Shown: positions 1 through 11,118 of the stretch, one piece after another | Numbering within the stretch: the stretch's first letter is position 1 | How the letters are laid out: each line of letters starts with the position of its first letter | From: Verrucomicrobiaceae bacterium | GTDB taxonomy: Bacteria > Verrucomicrobiota > Verrucomicrobiia > Verrucomicrobiales > Akkermansiaceae | Length of the DNA: 64,000 nt | NCBI GenBank assembly: GCA_027486655.1 | Contig: JAIXOR010000072.1 | Location: 1-64,000, forward strand | Reading direction: 5' to 3' | The notes under the pieces: model-generated | What the model saw: only the letters and a program-made list of their open reading frames with translations | Told to the model about the DNA's origin: nothing | The model's database searches: none | Translations under genes and position numbers: made by a program

Positions 1-3000
1 CCCTCCGCCCAACCCAGCCGCATCCTCGGCAACCTCAAGGCCGACGGACAAGTCTACCTCATCAACCCCAACGGCGTCATCTTCGGCGCCGGATCCAGCG
101 TCAACGCCCGCGGCCTGACCGTCTCCTCGCTGCCCATCAACACCAACCTCATCGCCCGCGGCCTCCTCAACAACCCCGACTCCCAGTTCCTCTTCTCCGC
201 CCTCCCCGTCCCAGGCGGCTCCGGCGGCACACCGAACTTCACGCCTCCCGCCGCGCCCGCCGGGGGCTATGGCGATGTGGTCGTGGAACAAGGCGCGGTC
301 TTGAAGAGCCCCGCGGGTGCCGGTGGCAATGGCGGCCGCATCATGCTGGTGGGTCCGAATGTCGAGAACCACGGCACGATTTCCACCTCCTCCGGACAAA
401 CCCTCCTCGCCGCAGGCCTTCAAGTGGGCGTCGCCGCACACGACAATGCGGACCCAAGCCTGCGCGGTCTCGATGCCTGGGTGGGAGCCGTCGATGAAAA
501 CTCCGGAAACATCATCCAGGGCGGACTGATCGAAGCCTACACGGGATCCGTGCTCGCCGTCGGCCGGAACATCCGCCAGGCCGGCGTCATCGATTCCAGC
601 ACCTCGGTCAACCTGAACGGCCGCATCGATCTGAAAGCCAGCTACGGAGCTGTCGCCAATCCCAACTTCGACAGCACCACCGACCCCGGCGCGGGCGGGC
701 CGATGTTCTTCAACCAGTTCACCGGCACCGTGACGATGGGCGAGGGGTCCTCCACGCGCATCCTACCGGATTATGCATCCAAGAAGACCGTTCCCGGCAT
801 CGGCTTGCCGGAAACCTCCCAAGTCAACATCGAGGCACTCAGCATCCATTTTGAAAAGAATGCCGTGCTCTTCGCTCCGAACGGCGAGGTTTCGATGCGC
901 GCCGGCCTCTGGCCTTACAAGGATGAGGATGGAAACCGCAGCATTCTCAACGCCGCAGGCAGCGCCGAGGCAGGTCTGCCCAACTACCACACCGGCTCCA
1001 CGCAGCGCTTCTTCTTCAGCGAGGGCGACATTCGCTTCGAATCCTCATCCTCGGTCAGCGTGGCAGGCAGCGTGGATGTCTTCATTCCACTCACCCACAG
1101 CATCCTCGAAGTCCAATTGCGCGGACCGGAACTCGCCGACTCGCCCTTGCAGCGGGACGGTGACATCCGCGGTAAAACCCTCACCGTCGATATCCGGAAA
1201 ACCGGAACCTTCAAAGGCAAATACTGGCTCGGAACTCCCCTCGGCGATGTGTCAGGTCTTGCCGGATTGATCGAACGCAACGCGGCCCAACTCACCACCT
1301 CGGGCGGCGACATCACCCTGCAGGCCGGTTCCTCGGTGAGCCTCGGTGGCGGATCCTCGCTGGATGTCTCCGGTGGCTTCGGCAAACACGAAGGTGGCGT
1401 CGTGCGCACCAGCCTGCTGGTCTCCAACGGCAGACTGGTTCCCATCGAGAACGCCACGCCCGATCTCAAGTACGATGGCATCGTCGATGCGAACTCGTCC
1501 TACATCGACCCGAAGTGGGGCGTCTCATCCGAGCAGGCAAAGCCGTTTCTCCAGGGCGTCCGGCAGGAGTCCTATCTCGAAGGTGCTGCCGCCGGCACGC
1601 TCTCCATCACCGCGCCTTCCATGGTGCTTGATGGCGAACTCCGCGGCCTTTCCATCACCGGACCGCGCCAGTTGTCCACTCCGCCCGTCCAGGGAACCCT
1701 CAACCTTGTCTTCGAGTCCGAGAAACGCATCGATTTCTCCGGCAACACCCAGTTCATCCGCCATTCACCCGCCGCGCCGGATCTCACGTTCGCAGGGCCG
1801 GGCACCGCTCAGCCGGTTTCTCTAACAGGCCGACCGCAGCTGCTCCTTTCCACGAAACTGTTCGGACCCCGTGGCTTCGGGCATCTCTCGATCCGCAATC
1901 CTGATGGCAACATCATCCTGCCGGAGTCGGTCGATCTTTCCGGATCGCCCTCCGGCTCGCTTTCCCTCTCCGCCGCAAACCTCAACCTGCTCGGAGACAT
2001 CATCACGCCCGGCGGATCGGTCTCGCTCAACACGTTCAACCTCTCCCCATCCGCCGCCGAGGAATACCGCATCTTCAATCCCACCGGCAGTGCCCCGCTC
2101 CCGGCACCATCCACGGACCGCGGGTCCCTGGTCCTCGGTGGCAAGGCTTCGATTCTCACCGCGGGTGCCTTCATCGATGACACGGCATCCCTCACGAATC
2201 CCGTTGGCGGCGGTGTGATTCAGGGTGGGACGGTTTCCATCCAATCCTGGCAGGCGGATCTCGCCGAGGGCTCCCTCATCGATGTTTCCGGCGGGGCCTT
2301 TGTCTCCGCGGCCGGGAAGATCTCCTACGGCAAGGGCGGCTCGATCTCGATTCTCACCGGCAGGGACGCCTCGTTCTCCGCAGTCACCGGAGGCGGTCTT
2401 TCGCTTGGCTCCACCCTGCGCGGATTCTCGGGAAGCACCGGTGGCACCCTCGCCCTCCAGGCGGGCCTCGTCCGCATCGGCGGCGATGCCTTGGATGGTG
2501 CGCTCAACCTCGATGCGGAGTTTTTCCAAAGCGGTGGATTCACGAAGTATTCCCTAACAGGAATTGGCAAGGCGACCGGGGAGGATGCCGATGGCATGGA
2601 AACCTACGCCCCCGCCATCCAGATCGCATCCGGCACCCGGATCCGTCCGCTGGCGGAGACACTCGTCGCCGTTTCGGATCCGGAAAACGGCGGATTCGTC
2701 CTGCGCCGCCAGACGCTTCAGCAAGGCCTGCGCCCCGCCGTCGGGCTTTCGTTCTCCGCGGGCAATTCCGATGATCCCTTCACTCTCGATTCTCTGGAGA
2801 TCCGCGGTGACATCGTGATGGGCGAGGGTGCCCTCATCACCACCGATGCCGGAGCCTCGGTTTCCTTCAACGCGGGAACGGTGGCGATCCACGGCGGCAT
2901 CATTGCTCCGGGAGGAAACATATCCATTCAGGGCGCTTCCGCCTTCCCGCTCACGGCGGCACAACGCCTTCGCGTCAATTCGGCACTCGCCACCGTCCAT

Positions 3001-6000
3001 CTTTCCAAGACCTCGTATCTTTCGACGGCTGGCACGACCCTCAGGTTTGCCGATGCCTTCGGCCGCCGCATCGGCACGGTCTTTTCCGGAGGTGACATCC
3101 GCATCGCCGGCAACATCGTTGCGGAGTCGGGCTCCGCGCTCGACGTCTCGGGGACATCGGCCGTGCTCGATCTGGATCCATCCAGGGTTTCATCCGCCTT
3201 GCTCGACGGTGATCCGGGTTCGGTCCCGAACTCGGCCGGATTGATCACAGTGCGCAGCCGCATCGACAGCGATGCGGGCACCATCCGCATGGATGGCGCG
3301 CAGATGCTCTTCTCTGATGCCAAACTCACCGGCAAAACCGGCGGATCCTCCGCCACCGGGGGATCGCTTTCGATTTCGTCCGGTCGTTTCTATCAGGAGG
3401 GTCAGGTCAGGACCGGGGCGGATGTGAACCTGATCGTGAGGCAGTCCGGCGATGTGCTGACGGCCGGCGCAAACGGAGTGGGGCGGTCCGCATCGTTGAT
3501 CGGTGATATGGCGGATCCGGGTGCCGGATTCTTCGCTCTGGATCGCTTCAAGGAGGGTGGCTTCGCCTCGCTTTCGCTGGGTGGCAACTACGATGCCACC
3601 GCCTCGCCCATTCCCTTCGGCGGCAATGTCGATTTCCGCGGACCCATCGAGCTCGTGATGCCGGGAACGCTGCGCCTCGCGGCAGGTGGAGTCGTCCGCG
3701 CGGACGGGGTGGTTGACCTGACAAGCTCCTACCTGCACGTGGGTCAGGATTTCCGGGAACCCGCGCATCCGGATGATGTCTTCAACCCGTTCTACCGGGA
3801 TCCGGCCGCTCCTTCCGCGATCCATCAGTTCGCTCCCACCACCGGCACCGGCGAGTTGCGCTTTCATGCGGGGCTCATCGATGTGGGCACGCTCTCGCTT
3901 CAGAACATCGGCAAGGCCGCCATCTCCGCCATTCAGGGCGACATCCGTGGAAACGGCACGCTTTCGCTGGCAGGCGAACTGATTCTCGAAGCCGCGCGGG
4001 TGCACACCACCACACTTTCGGACTTCAGCATATTTGCCTATGACTCCTCATCCGGAGAGGGCCGCATCGAGGTCCGGAAGGCCGGTGAAACCCCGGCTCC
4101 GCTCTCGGCCGGTGGATCGATCGGGCTGTTCGCCTCATCGATCCAACAAGGCGGGGTGATCCACGCGCCGCTGGGCACCATCCGTCTCGGATGGAGTGGC
4201 GATCCCGCGGACGCGCCGGTCGATTCGATCGCCGGAGGAACCATCGCCTTCCCCATCACCCGCGAGGTGGTTCTGGGGGAGGACAGTCTCACATCGGTCT
4301 CCGCCAAGGGCTTGGAAGTGCCGTTCGGGATCAGTCCGGACGGCCTCACCTGGATCGATCCACGCGGCGTGAATGTCACGCTCTCCGGCCTGCCCCGCAA
4401 GTCGGTGAAACTGGATGGCGGATCCGTGGTGATGGCCGGATCCTCGGTGATCGATGTCCGTGGTGGCGGCGATCTTTTCTCCACGCGCTGGGTTCCGGGC
4501 AACGGTGGCAGCGTGGATCTGTTAGGGTCTCCCTCCGGAGAATGGGGTGGGGGAACCCGCTACGAGCCGGGCGACCTCGTCACCTACAAGGGCGAGACCT
4601 GGTCCGCCCGCGTCCGCCATGCGGGCCAAACCCCGGGTGCCAACGTCTATTGGACGAAGGTTGCTCCATCCTTTGCCATCGTTCCCACCTACGCGTCTTC
4701 CTACGCACCCCACAATCCGTACAACTCCGGGGCGAACTCCGCCGCACTCGCTGGCAATCCCGGTTATGTCGAGTCCTCGCTCAAGGCGGGTGATGTGATC
4801 ACGCTCGAAGACAGTTCGCTGCTCCCGGCCGGCACTTACACGCTGCTCCCGCGTGCCTATGCGAATCTCAAGGGGGCGCTGCTCGTCACCCTCGCCGATA
4901 CCGGCAGTGTGGGTTCCTTCACCACGCCGGAAGGCGCGGCCTATGTGTCGGGGTTTGTTTCCAACCGATTCAATCCGACCCCGGACGTCACCACGCTGCG
5001 TTCGCGTTTCGAAGTGGCGCCCGCTGCGGTGGTTGCCGGCCGGGCGTCCTATTCGATCTATCGTGCGGGCACCTTCATGCCGGCCGCGGGAGGAAAGCAG
5101 CCGCTGCCCGGGGATGCAGGGAATCTTTCGATCCACGGAGGGTCCGCACTGTCCCTGGAAGGGATCCTTCGCGCCCAGGCCGCCGGGCGAGGTGCGATGG
5201 TCGATGTCAGCACCTCGGCAAACCTCTATCTAACAGCCAATGGCGGGGCATCCACCGCGGGACTCGTTTTCCTGAATGCGAACGTGCTCAGCTCGTGGGG
5301 CGCCGAAAGCCTTCTGATCGGTGGTTTGAGAGTGGGCGAGGGCGAATCCGGCACGCGGGTGGACGTCAGGACCCCATCGATCACCGTGGATAACGCCGGT
5401 TCACCCCTCACGGGAAGCGACGTGATTCTTGCCGCGGACGGAAGCATCACCCTGGCAGAGGGCGCCCGCATCCTCTCTAACGGAGATTCGGGCGTCGCCT
5501 CCCCCGCACTGGAGTTGAGTGGAGACGGTTCGCTGGTCCGGGTGAGCGACGATCCCGCGGCCGCGCTGGTCCGCGACGGTGTGACCGGTTCAAGCGGAGC
5601 CTCATTGATCGTGGGGGCCTCGGCAGTCATTCGCGGCGGCTCGGTGACTCTGGATTCCAGCAAGGCGATGACTGTTTCTCCCGACGCGGTTCTCCGCGGT
5701 GAGGTGATCAACCTGTCGGCCGGGCAGATCAGCGTGGTGTTCGATGGAGCCACCGGGTTTCTCGATGGATCGGTGGTGGACAATCATCTCGCCCTCGCAG
5801 GCAGCACGCTCGAAAACCTGCGGGATGCCAGTGAGCTGCGTCTTTCGAGCTACAGCAGCATTGATTTCTACGGAGGAGGCAAGCTGGGTGGCGGTTCGCT
5901 GGAGTCGCTCACGCTCTCGACCGGGGCGATGCGCGGATTCCGGCAAGGCATCGGCGCGGTCACACTGGATGCCGCGGACGTGCGCTTCGAAAACCCGCTT

Positions 6001-9000
6001 GCCGCGACCGCTCCCGCCGAGGCCCCCACGTTCGGAGGAAGGCTCAAGGTATCCGCGGACACGCTGACCTTCGGCGCGAACGACTTCAAGGTTTCGGGAT
6101 TCGACGAGGTGGAGCTTTCCGCCGGGAAACGCATCGCATTCGAAGGCAAGGGCTCGTTCTCGACCGTGGGCGAACTGACCACGGACACTCCCCTCATCTC
6201 GGGCAGCACGGCTGCGGTCTATCGGATCGCTGCGCAGGGTGCCGTTTCACTTCTCAACTCGGGCGGAGAGCCCTCCGGAACCAGCGGTTTGGGTGCGAGC
6301 CTGTTCATCCAAGGCTCTTCCATCCTCGCGAATACCGACATTGCACTGCCAAGCGGCAGCCTCACGCTCGCCGCCAGCGACGGGCCAATCGAGATCGGCG
6401 GACGTCTCTCGGTCGATGGCAGCTCGGCCACCTTCGGGAAACTCACCCGCCAAAGCGATGCGGGCACGATCACGCTTCAATCCACGACCTCCGATGTGAT
6501 TCTTTCCCGCGGTGGGGAACTGTCGCTCTCCGCTTCCAAGGATGGCGGCAAGGCGGGGCATCTCTCGATTTCCACACCGGTCGGCACCTTCATCAACCAG
6601 GGCAAGCTTTCCGGCAAGGGATCGGGATCCTTCACGCTGGATGCCGGATATCTGTCCGAAACCGGAAAAGGATCCTTCGACGGCATCGCGAACGCTCTGG
6701 ATCAAGGAGGCTTCGACGCTTCGCGGAACTTCCGTGTCCGCAGTGGCGATGTGGTGATTGAAGGAGATCACAAGAGTCATGACTTTTCGCTGTCCACCGA
6801 TCTGGGCAGCATCACCCTGTATGGCTCGATCGACGCCTCGGGCAAAACCGGCGGGAACATCTCGTTGTCCGCCTGGTTCAATCTCACGCTTGCCGATGGT
6901 TCCTCGCTCGATGCCAGTGGCGTGGATTTCAACAATGCCGGCAAGGGTGGAGCCATCGTTCTCGAAGCCGGGACCCAGCGCGACGGATTCGCCAACACAC
7001 TGGGTGTGCTGGACGTGCAGTCGGGCTCATCGATCCGACTTGGAGTCGATGCCTACCGGGAGGGCTCGTGGCGGGATGTCGGATCCAGCGCCTACCATGG
7101 GAAGTTCAACGGCACCCTTCACCTTCGCGCACCCCGGACGGAGGGGAACAATGACCTCAACATCGCGGCGATAGCCGGTGATATCCAAGGGGCTTCTTCG
7201 ATCATCGCGGAGGGTTATAAAACCTACACTCCGGCGGGTGGTGTTCTTGATATCGCGCTGCGGAATGCGATTCACCAGGATTCCCTCGGTTTCCTCGGCG
7301 CTGCCGGCACCGGCAATGCGAACGAAGCCGTCATTCTCGACCGCCTGCTCAACGGACGAAGTGCGGATTCGGATTTTGCCCGCTCCCTCGTCCTCAGCGC
7401 CGGCGTGGAAATCGTCAATCCAGGCGGCGATCTGGTTCTTGGCTTGGCCAACAACGGCACGGCCGGAAGCACCAACCCCGAAGCCCTGGCGGGGGCGGAT
7501 TGGGACCTATCGGGTTTCCGCTATGGCTCGCGGGGCGCGGCAGGCGTTCTTACCATGCGGGCCTCCGGAGACCTCGTGTTCAACAACTCGCTCAGCGATG
7601 GATTCACGCCACTCTCCGCTTCCGATCCCACGCTTTGGGAAAAAGGTCACTCCACGCTCTGGCTCGCCAGCCTGAGCACGATTCGTGAAGAACTCCCGGT
7701 AAACGCCCAGTCATGGTCTTATCGACTCACCGCCGGGGCCGATGTCAATGCAAGCGACTTCCGCAGCGTGATGCCCATCCCGTCGCTGGACAAGTCCCAG
7801 CCTGACAAGGGATCGATTCTGGTGGGTGAGTTTCATGGCACCGTGCCGAATTCCAGCTCTTCCGGGCTCTCCGCAGGCATTGGCACGGAAGGCCAGACGG
7901 CTGACACCATCCGCATCTCTACAACAACCACGGACCTTGGTAACCGATTTGAAGTGATCCGCACCGGCACGGGAAACATCACGCTCAACGCCGGCCGCGA
8001 CGTGCAGCTTCGCAATCCGTTCTCAACCATCTACACCGCCGGCGTCGCCCTGCCGGATCCCGGAACCGTGGCGAATGCGGACGACTTCGTGGTGCCGGTC
8101 ATTCCCACTTCCGAGACCCGCCATCCAAGCCAGAGCGGTGGTGTCGGTGTCACGCTTGGTGCCGTCCAGCAACTCACCCAGCCCGCATGGTCGATGGCTG
8201 GAGGAAACATCTCGATCCACGCAGGCAACACCATCGGCCGCTTCACGATGGTCGACGGCGTCCTGACCGTCGATTCCTCCAGGCAGCTTCCTAACAACTG
8301 GCTCTATCGTCGCGGTCATGTGGACTCTTCCACCGGTCTGTTCGCCGCCGAGTCCGGCTTTGGCGATCGCCCCGGGGTGCAATCCGCAGACGACATTCAC
8401 GACACCGCTCCCTCGACGACCTGGTGGATCGACTTCAGCAACTTTTTCCAGGGAGTCGGCGCGCTCGGAGGCGGCAACGTGGATCTTCATGCTTCGAACG
8501 ACGTGGTGAACGTTGATGCCGTGGCTCCCACCAACGCACGGATGCCGGGGCGGGTGAGAAATCCGGATTTCGTGCCCGGATCCACCACCGAAGCGGAGTT
8601 TCTCAACCTGAGTCCGGATGTATCCGCCCTTCATGAGCTGGGCGGAGGCGACGTGACCGTCACCGCTGGCCGCAATATCGATGGCGGCATTTACTATGTC
8701 GAACGCGGCAAGGGCACTCTCTTCGCGGGCGGGGCCATCACCACCAATAGCTCCCGTTCGCCGTCGCTTGGGTTGCTCGATGGATCGGCTCCGTTTGATT
8801 CGCTTACCTGGCTTCCCACCACCCTGTTTGTCGGCAAGTCCCATTTCGACGTCGCGGCGCGGGGAGACGTGCTTCTGGGACCGGTGACCAACCCGTTCCT
8901 GCTGCCTCAGGGCATCAACAATCGTTTCTGGTACAAGACCTACTTCCAGACCTATTCGGCGGATTCCGGTGCGGATGTCGCGTCCTACGGTGGATCGGTA

Positions 9001-11097
9001 ACCCATCGTCATGCGGTGAACCTCCCGGACGGTGCTTCCGCCCGGACGGTGCTCGATACCTGGATGGGCACTCAGAATCTATTCACTGGTGACAACACCG
9101 CATTCAACTCATCTAACTTCCAGCCTTGGCTCCGTCTGGCCGAGCTTGACCTTTCCACCTTTGCGGAAGCCTTCGAGCTCGGGGCCCCGAATCTTCGCAG
9201 CACCTCCTTCAGCGGTGACCTGAATTTGGTTGGTAATCTCACCCTATTCCCGTCAGCAACAGGCGATCTGGAACTTGTGGCTTCCGGCGGCATTTCCGGC
9301 CTCCAGCAGACCGGGCCGGGAAGTCTCAATGGGAAAACCTATCAGGTTTGGACCTACGCGAACTTCAATCTTTCAGACGCGAATCCAGACTCGATTCCGG
9401 GAGTCGGATCGCCGCTTGCCTATCAGACGGCGGTTGAGGCCGATCGGGGTTCCCTGGCCCTGAGTTCGGCGGATATTCTCCAGTCCGTTTCTCTTGCCCT
9501 GCGGGAAACCGGCTCCACCACCGGCCTTGCCGCCGCCAGTGCCGTCAAGGAGGCCTTGCATGACTCCGGTATTCTCCATCGTGACGATCCGAATCCGGTC
9601 CGCATCCACGCCTCAGGCGGTGATGTCACCGGGCTCACGTTGTTCTCACCGAAGGAAACCCTGATTTCCGCCGAGAACGACATCTCCGATGTTTCGTTTC
9701 ACATCCAGAATACGGCAAAGGACGATGTTTCGATCGTCTCCGCAGGCGGCGATATCCTTCCCTTCAGCGAGAACTCGCCGATCCGGACGATCGCTTCCGA
9801 CGCGGATCTTGGAAACCTCATTGGGGATCCTCGTCAGGCGACTGTGGCTGGCGGTTCCACCAACGCCATGGCGGGTGACATCCAGATCAACGGTCCCGGT
9901 GTTCTCGAAGTGCTGGCGGGCGGTGACATTGATCTCGGGACAGGTGCGAACTTCACCGACGGCACGGGTGTCGGCATCACCAGCCTGGGCAATCTGAGGA
10001 ATCCCTATCTGCCCTTCGCCGGTGCGGATCTCATCGTGCTCGCCGGGACATCCGCTGCCGATGGCCAGGGACCTGCGTCCGGTTTGTCCGATAGCACGTT
10101 GGATTTCACCGCCTTCATCGATGAGTACTTCTCCGATCCCAAGGTGATCCGTGATTCGGAGTATCTCAAGAAGCTGGGTTACGAAGGCGACTTCGAGGAT
10201 CTCGACGAGGAGCAGCAGTCGATCGCCTCGTTCGGCCGGTTCTATCAGCTTCTGCGGGATGCGGGCAGGAAGTTCGCCAAGGAAGGAAACTACAAGTCAG
10301 GCTATCAGGCGATCCGCACGCTTTTCGGAAAGGACAAGCCGGATGGAGATATCTTCACCCGTGCCCGCGAGATCCGCACGGTCACCGGTGGCTCGATCAG
10401 CCTTGCCGCTCCAGGCGGCGGGATCACGATGGCCTCGTCGATTTTCGGCAATCCTCTCACTCCACCCGGCATTGTCACCGAGTATGGCGGGAATGTGTCC
10501 ACGTTCACCGATGGAAGCGTCGATATCGGCCAGGCCCGCGTGTTCACCCTTCGCGGAGGGGATATCACCATGTGGGCATCCACGGGGAACATCGCCGCGG
10601 GAACCTCTCCGAAGACGGTGGTCACCGCTCCTCCCACACGGGTGGTGATTGATGTCTCCAGTGCCGATGTCCAAACCGACCTCGGTGGTCTTGCAACCGG
10701 TGGAGGGATCGGTGTGCTTGCCGCCGTGGAGGGCGTCAAGGCGGGCAACGTGGACCTCATTGCGCCGAAAGGAACCATCGACGCCGGTGATGCGGGCATC
10801 CGGGTGACAGGCAATCTCAACATCTCCGCCCAAGTCGTCCTGAACTCGTCGAACATCTCCGCGGGAGGAAGTGTCAGCGGTGCCGCGCCATCGGCAGTCA
10901 GTGCGCCATCGGTGGCTACCACGGTGGCGGCATCCAACACCAGTGCTGCCGCGGGAACGTCCGTGCCGAAGAACGAGCCACCGCCGCCGGCCGAGGAGAA
11001 ACCGGTTGTCGAGGAAAAGCCCTCGTTGTTCACCGTGGAAGTCCTCGGGTATGGAACCGGTGAGGGTGATGAAGAGGATGAAGAGCCTGCACCCTGA
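1..11097 (+). CDS. Filamentous haemagglutinin-like secreted exoprotein (5' end outside window)
   Basis: A single reading frame is open from base 1 to the stop at 11097, about 3,700 residues, so the first in-frame ATG at 277 is internal. The first codons encode the two-partner-secretion (TPS/haemagglutination activity) signature: SRILGNLKADGQ, then LINPNGVIFGAGSSVN at about 58-105, with the hallmark NPNG. The body is a long series of short glycine/serine/aspartate-rich repeats typical of a right-handed beta-helix. Around 4550-4665 lies a short module rich in Trp and Tyr that resembles a CBM5/12 chitin-binding domain. From about 7,700 on, phrases such as IRTGTGNITLNAGRDV and IYTAG resemble the DUF3739 region of this family. 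The C-terminus is proline/glutamate-rich and acidic. By family knowledge it is exported and stays at or leaves the cell surface; a TpsB-type transporter is not in the window. Confidence 0.85.
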   Translation, partial: PSAQPSRILGNLKADGQVYLINPNGVIFGAGSSVNARGLTVSSLPINTNLIARGLLNNPDSQFLFSALPVPGGSGGTPNFTPPAAPAGGYGDVVVEQGAVLKSPAGAGGNGGRIMLVGPNVENHGTISTSSGQTLLAAGLQVGVAAHDNADPSLRGLDAWVGAVDENSGNIIQGGLIEAYTGSVLAVGRNIRQAGVIDSSTSVNLNGRIDLKASYGAVANPNFDSTTDPGAGGPMFFNQFTGTVTMGEGSSTRILPDYASKKTVPGIGLPETSQVNIEALSIHFEKNAVLFAPNGEVSMRAGLWPYKDEDGNRSILNAAGSAEAGLPNYHTGSTQRFFFSEGDIRFESSSSVSVAGSVDVFIPLTHSILEVQLRGPELADSPLQRDGDIRGKTLTVDIRKTGTFKGKYWLGTPLGDVSGLAGLIERNAAQLTTSGGDITLQAGSSVSLGGGSSLDVSGGFGKHEGGVVRTSLLVSNGRLVPIENATPDLKYDGIVDANSSYIDPKWGVSSEQAKPFLQGVRQESYLEGAAAGTLSITAPSMVLDGELRGLSITGPRQLSTPPVQGTLNLVFESEKRIDFSGNTQFIRHSPAAPDLTFAGPGTAQPVSLTGRPQLLLSTKLFGPRGFGHLSIRNPDGNIILPESVDLSGSPSGSLSLSAANLNLLGDIITPGGSVSLNTFNLSPSAAEEYRIFNPTGSAPLPAPSTDRGSLVLGGKASILTAGAFIDDTASLTNPVGGGVIQGGTVSIQSWQADLAEGSLIDVSGGAFVSAAGKISYGKGGSISILTGRDASFSAVTGGGLSLGSTLRGFSGSTGGTLALQAGLVRIGGDALDGALNLDAEFFQSGGFTKYSLTGIGKATGEDADGMETYAPAIQIASGTRIRPLAETLVAVSDPENGGFVLRRQTLQQGLRPAVGLSFSAGNSDDPFTLDSLEIRGDIVMGEGALITTDAGASVSFNAGTVAIHGGIIAPGGNISIQGASAFPLTAAQRLRVNSALATVHLSKTSYLSTAGTTLRFADAFGRRIGTVFSGGDIRIAGNIVAESGSALDVSGTSAVLDLDPSRVSSALLDGDPGSVPNSAGLITVRSRIDSDAGTIRMDGAQMLFSDAKLTGKTGGSSATGGSLSISSGRFYQEGQVRTGADVNLIVRQSGDVLTAGANGVGRSASLIGDMADPGAGFFALDRFKEGGFASLSLGGNYDATASPIPFGGNVDFRGPIELVMPGTLRLAAGGVVRADGVVDLTSSYLHVGQDFREPAHPDDVFNPFYRDPAAPSAIHQFAPTTGTGELRFHAGLIDVGTLSLQNIGKAAISAIQGDIRGNGTLSLAGELILEAARVHTTTLSDFSIFAYDSSSGEGRIEVRKAGETPAPLSAGGSIGLFASSIQQGGVIHAPLGTIRLGWSGDPADAPVDSIAGGTIAFPITREVVLGEDSLTSVSAKGLEVPFGISPDGLTWIDPRGVNVTLSGLPRKSVKLDGGSVVMAGSSVIDVRGGGDLFSTRWVPGNGGSVDLLGSPSGEWGGGTRYEPGDLVTYKGETWSARVRHAGQTPGANVYWTKVAPSFAIVPTYASSYAPHNPYNSGANSAALAGNPGYVESSLKAGDVITLEDSSLLPAGTYTLLPRAYANLKGALLVTLADTGSVGSFTTPEGAAYVSGFVSNRFNPTPDVTTLRSRFEVAPAAVVAGRASYSIYRAGTFMPAAGGKQPLPGDAGNLSIHGGSALSLEGILRAQAAGRGAMVDVSTSANLYLTANGGASTAGLVFLNANVLSSWGAESLLIGGLRVGEGESGTRVDVRTPSITVDNAGSPLTGSDVILAADGSITLAEGARILSNGDSGVASPALELSGDGSLVRVSDDPAAALVRDGVTGSSGASLIVGASAVIRGGSVTLDSSKAMTVSPDAVLRGEVINLSAGQISVVFDGATGFLDGSVVDNHLALAGSTLENLRDASELRLSSYSSIDFYGGGKLGGGSLESLTLSTGAMRGFRQGIGAVTLDAADVRFENPLAATAPAEAPTFGGRLKVSADTLTFGANDFKVSGFDEVELSAGKRIAFEGKGSFSTVGELTTDTPLISGSTAAVYRIAAQGAVSLLNSGGEPSGTSGLGASLFIQGSSILANTDIALPSGSLTLAASDGPIEIGGRLSVDGSSATFGKLTRQSDAGTITLQSTTSDVILSRGGELSLSASKDGGKAGHLSISTPVGTFINQGKLSGKGSGSFTLDAGYLSETGKGSFDGIANALDQGGFDASRNFRVRSGDVVIEGDHKSHDFSLSTDLGSITLYGSIDASGKTGGNISLSAWFNLTLADGSSLDASGVDFNNAGKGGAIVLEAGTQRDGFANTLGVLDVQSGSSIRLGVDAYREGSWRDVGSSAYHGKFNGTLHLRAPRTEGNNDLNIAAIAGDIQGASSIIAEGYKTYTPAGGVLDIALRNAIHQDSLGFLGAAGTGNANEAVILDRLLNGRSADSDFARSLVLSAGVEIVNPGGDLVLGLANNGTAGSTNPEALAGADWDLSGFRYGSRGAAGVLTMRASGDLVFNNSLSDGFTPLSASDPTLWEKGHSTLWLASLSTIREELPVNAQSWSYRLTAGADVNASDFRSVMPIPSLDKSQPDKGSILVGEFHGTVPNSSSSGLSAGIGTEGQTADTIRISTTTTDLGNRFEVIRTGTGNITLNAGRDVQLRNPFSTIYTAGVALPDPGTVANADDFVVPVIPTSETRHPSQSGGVGVTLGAVQQLTQPAWSMAGGNISIHAGNTIGRFTMVDGVLTVDSSRQLPNNWLYRRGHVDSSTGLFAAESGFGDRPGVQSADDIHDTAPSTTWWIDFSNFFQGVGALGGGNVDLHASNDVVNVDAVAPTNARMPGRVRNPDFVPGSTTEAEFLNLSPDVSALHELGGGDVTVTAGRNIDGGIYYVERGKGTLFAGGAITTNSSRSPSLGLLDGSAPFDSLTWLPTTLFVGKSHFDVAARGDVLLGPVTNPFLLPQGINNRFWYKTYFQTYSADSGADVASYGGSVTHRHAVNLPDGASARTVLDTWMGTQNLFTGDNTAFNSSNFQPWLRLAELDLSTFAEAFELGAPNLRSTSFSGDLNLVGNLTLFPSATGDLELVASGGISGLQQTGPGSLNGKTYQVWTYANFNLSDANPDSIPGVGSPLAYQTAVEADRGSLALSSADILQSVSLALRETGSTTGLAAASAVKEALHDSGILHRDDPNPVRIHASGGDVTGLTLFSPKETLISAENDISDVSFHIQNTAKDDVSIVSAGGDILPFSENSPIRTIASDADLGNLIGDPRQATVAGGSTNAMAGDIQINGPGVLEVLAGGDIDLGTGANFTDGTGVGITSLGNLRNPYLPFAGADLIVLAGTSAADGQGPASGLSDSTLDFTAFIDEYFSDPKVIRDSEYLKKLGYEGDFEDLDEEQQSIASFGRFYQLLRDAGRKFAKEGNYKSGYQAIRTLFGKDKPDGDIFTRAREIRTVTGGSISLAAPGGGITMASSIFGNPLTPPGIVTEYGGNVSTFTDGSVDIGQARVFTLRGGDITMWASTGNIAAGTSPKTVVTAPPTRVVIDVSSADVQTDLGGLATGGGIGVLAAVEGVKAGNVDLIAPKGTIDAGDAGIRVTGNLNISAQVVLNSSNISAGGSVSGAAPSAVSAPSVATTVAASNTSAAAGTSVPKNEPPPPAEEKPVVEEKPSLFTVEVLGYGTGEGDEEDEEPAP

Positions 11098-11118
11098 TAG
11101 AGGGATCAATCTGCTTTC

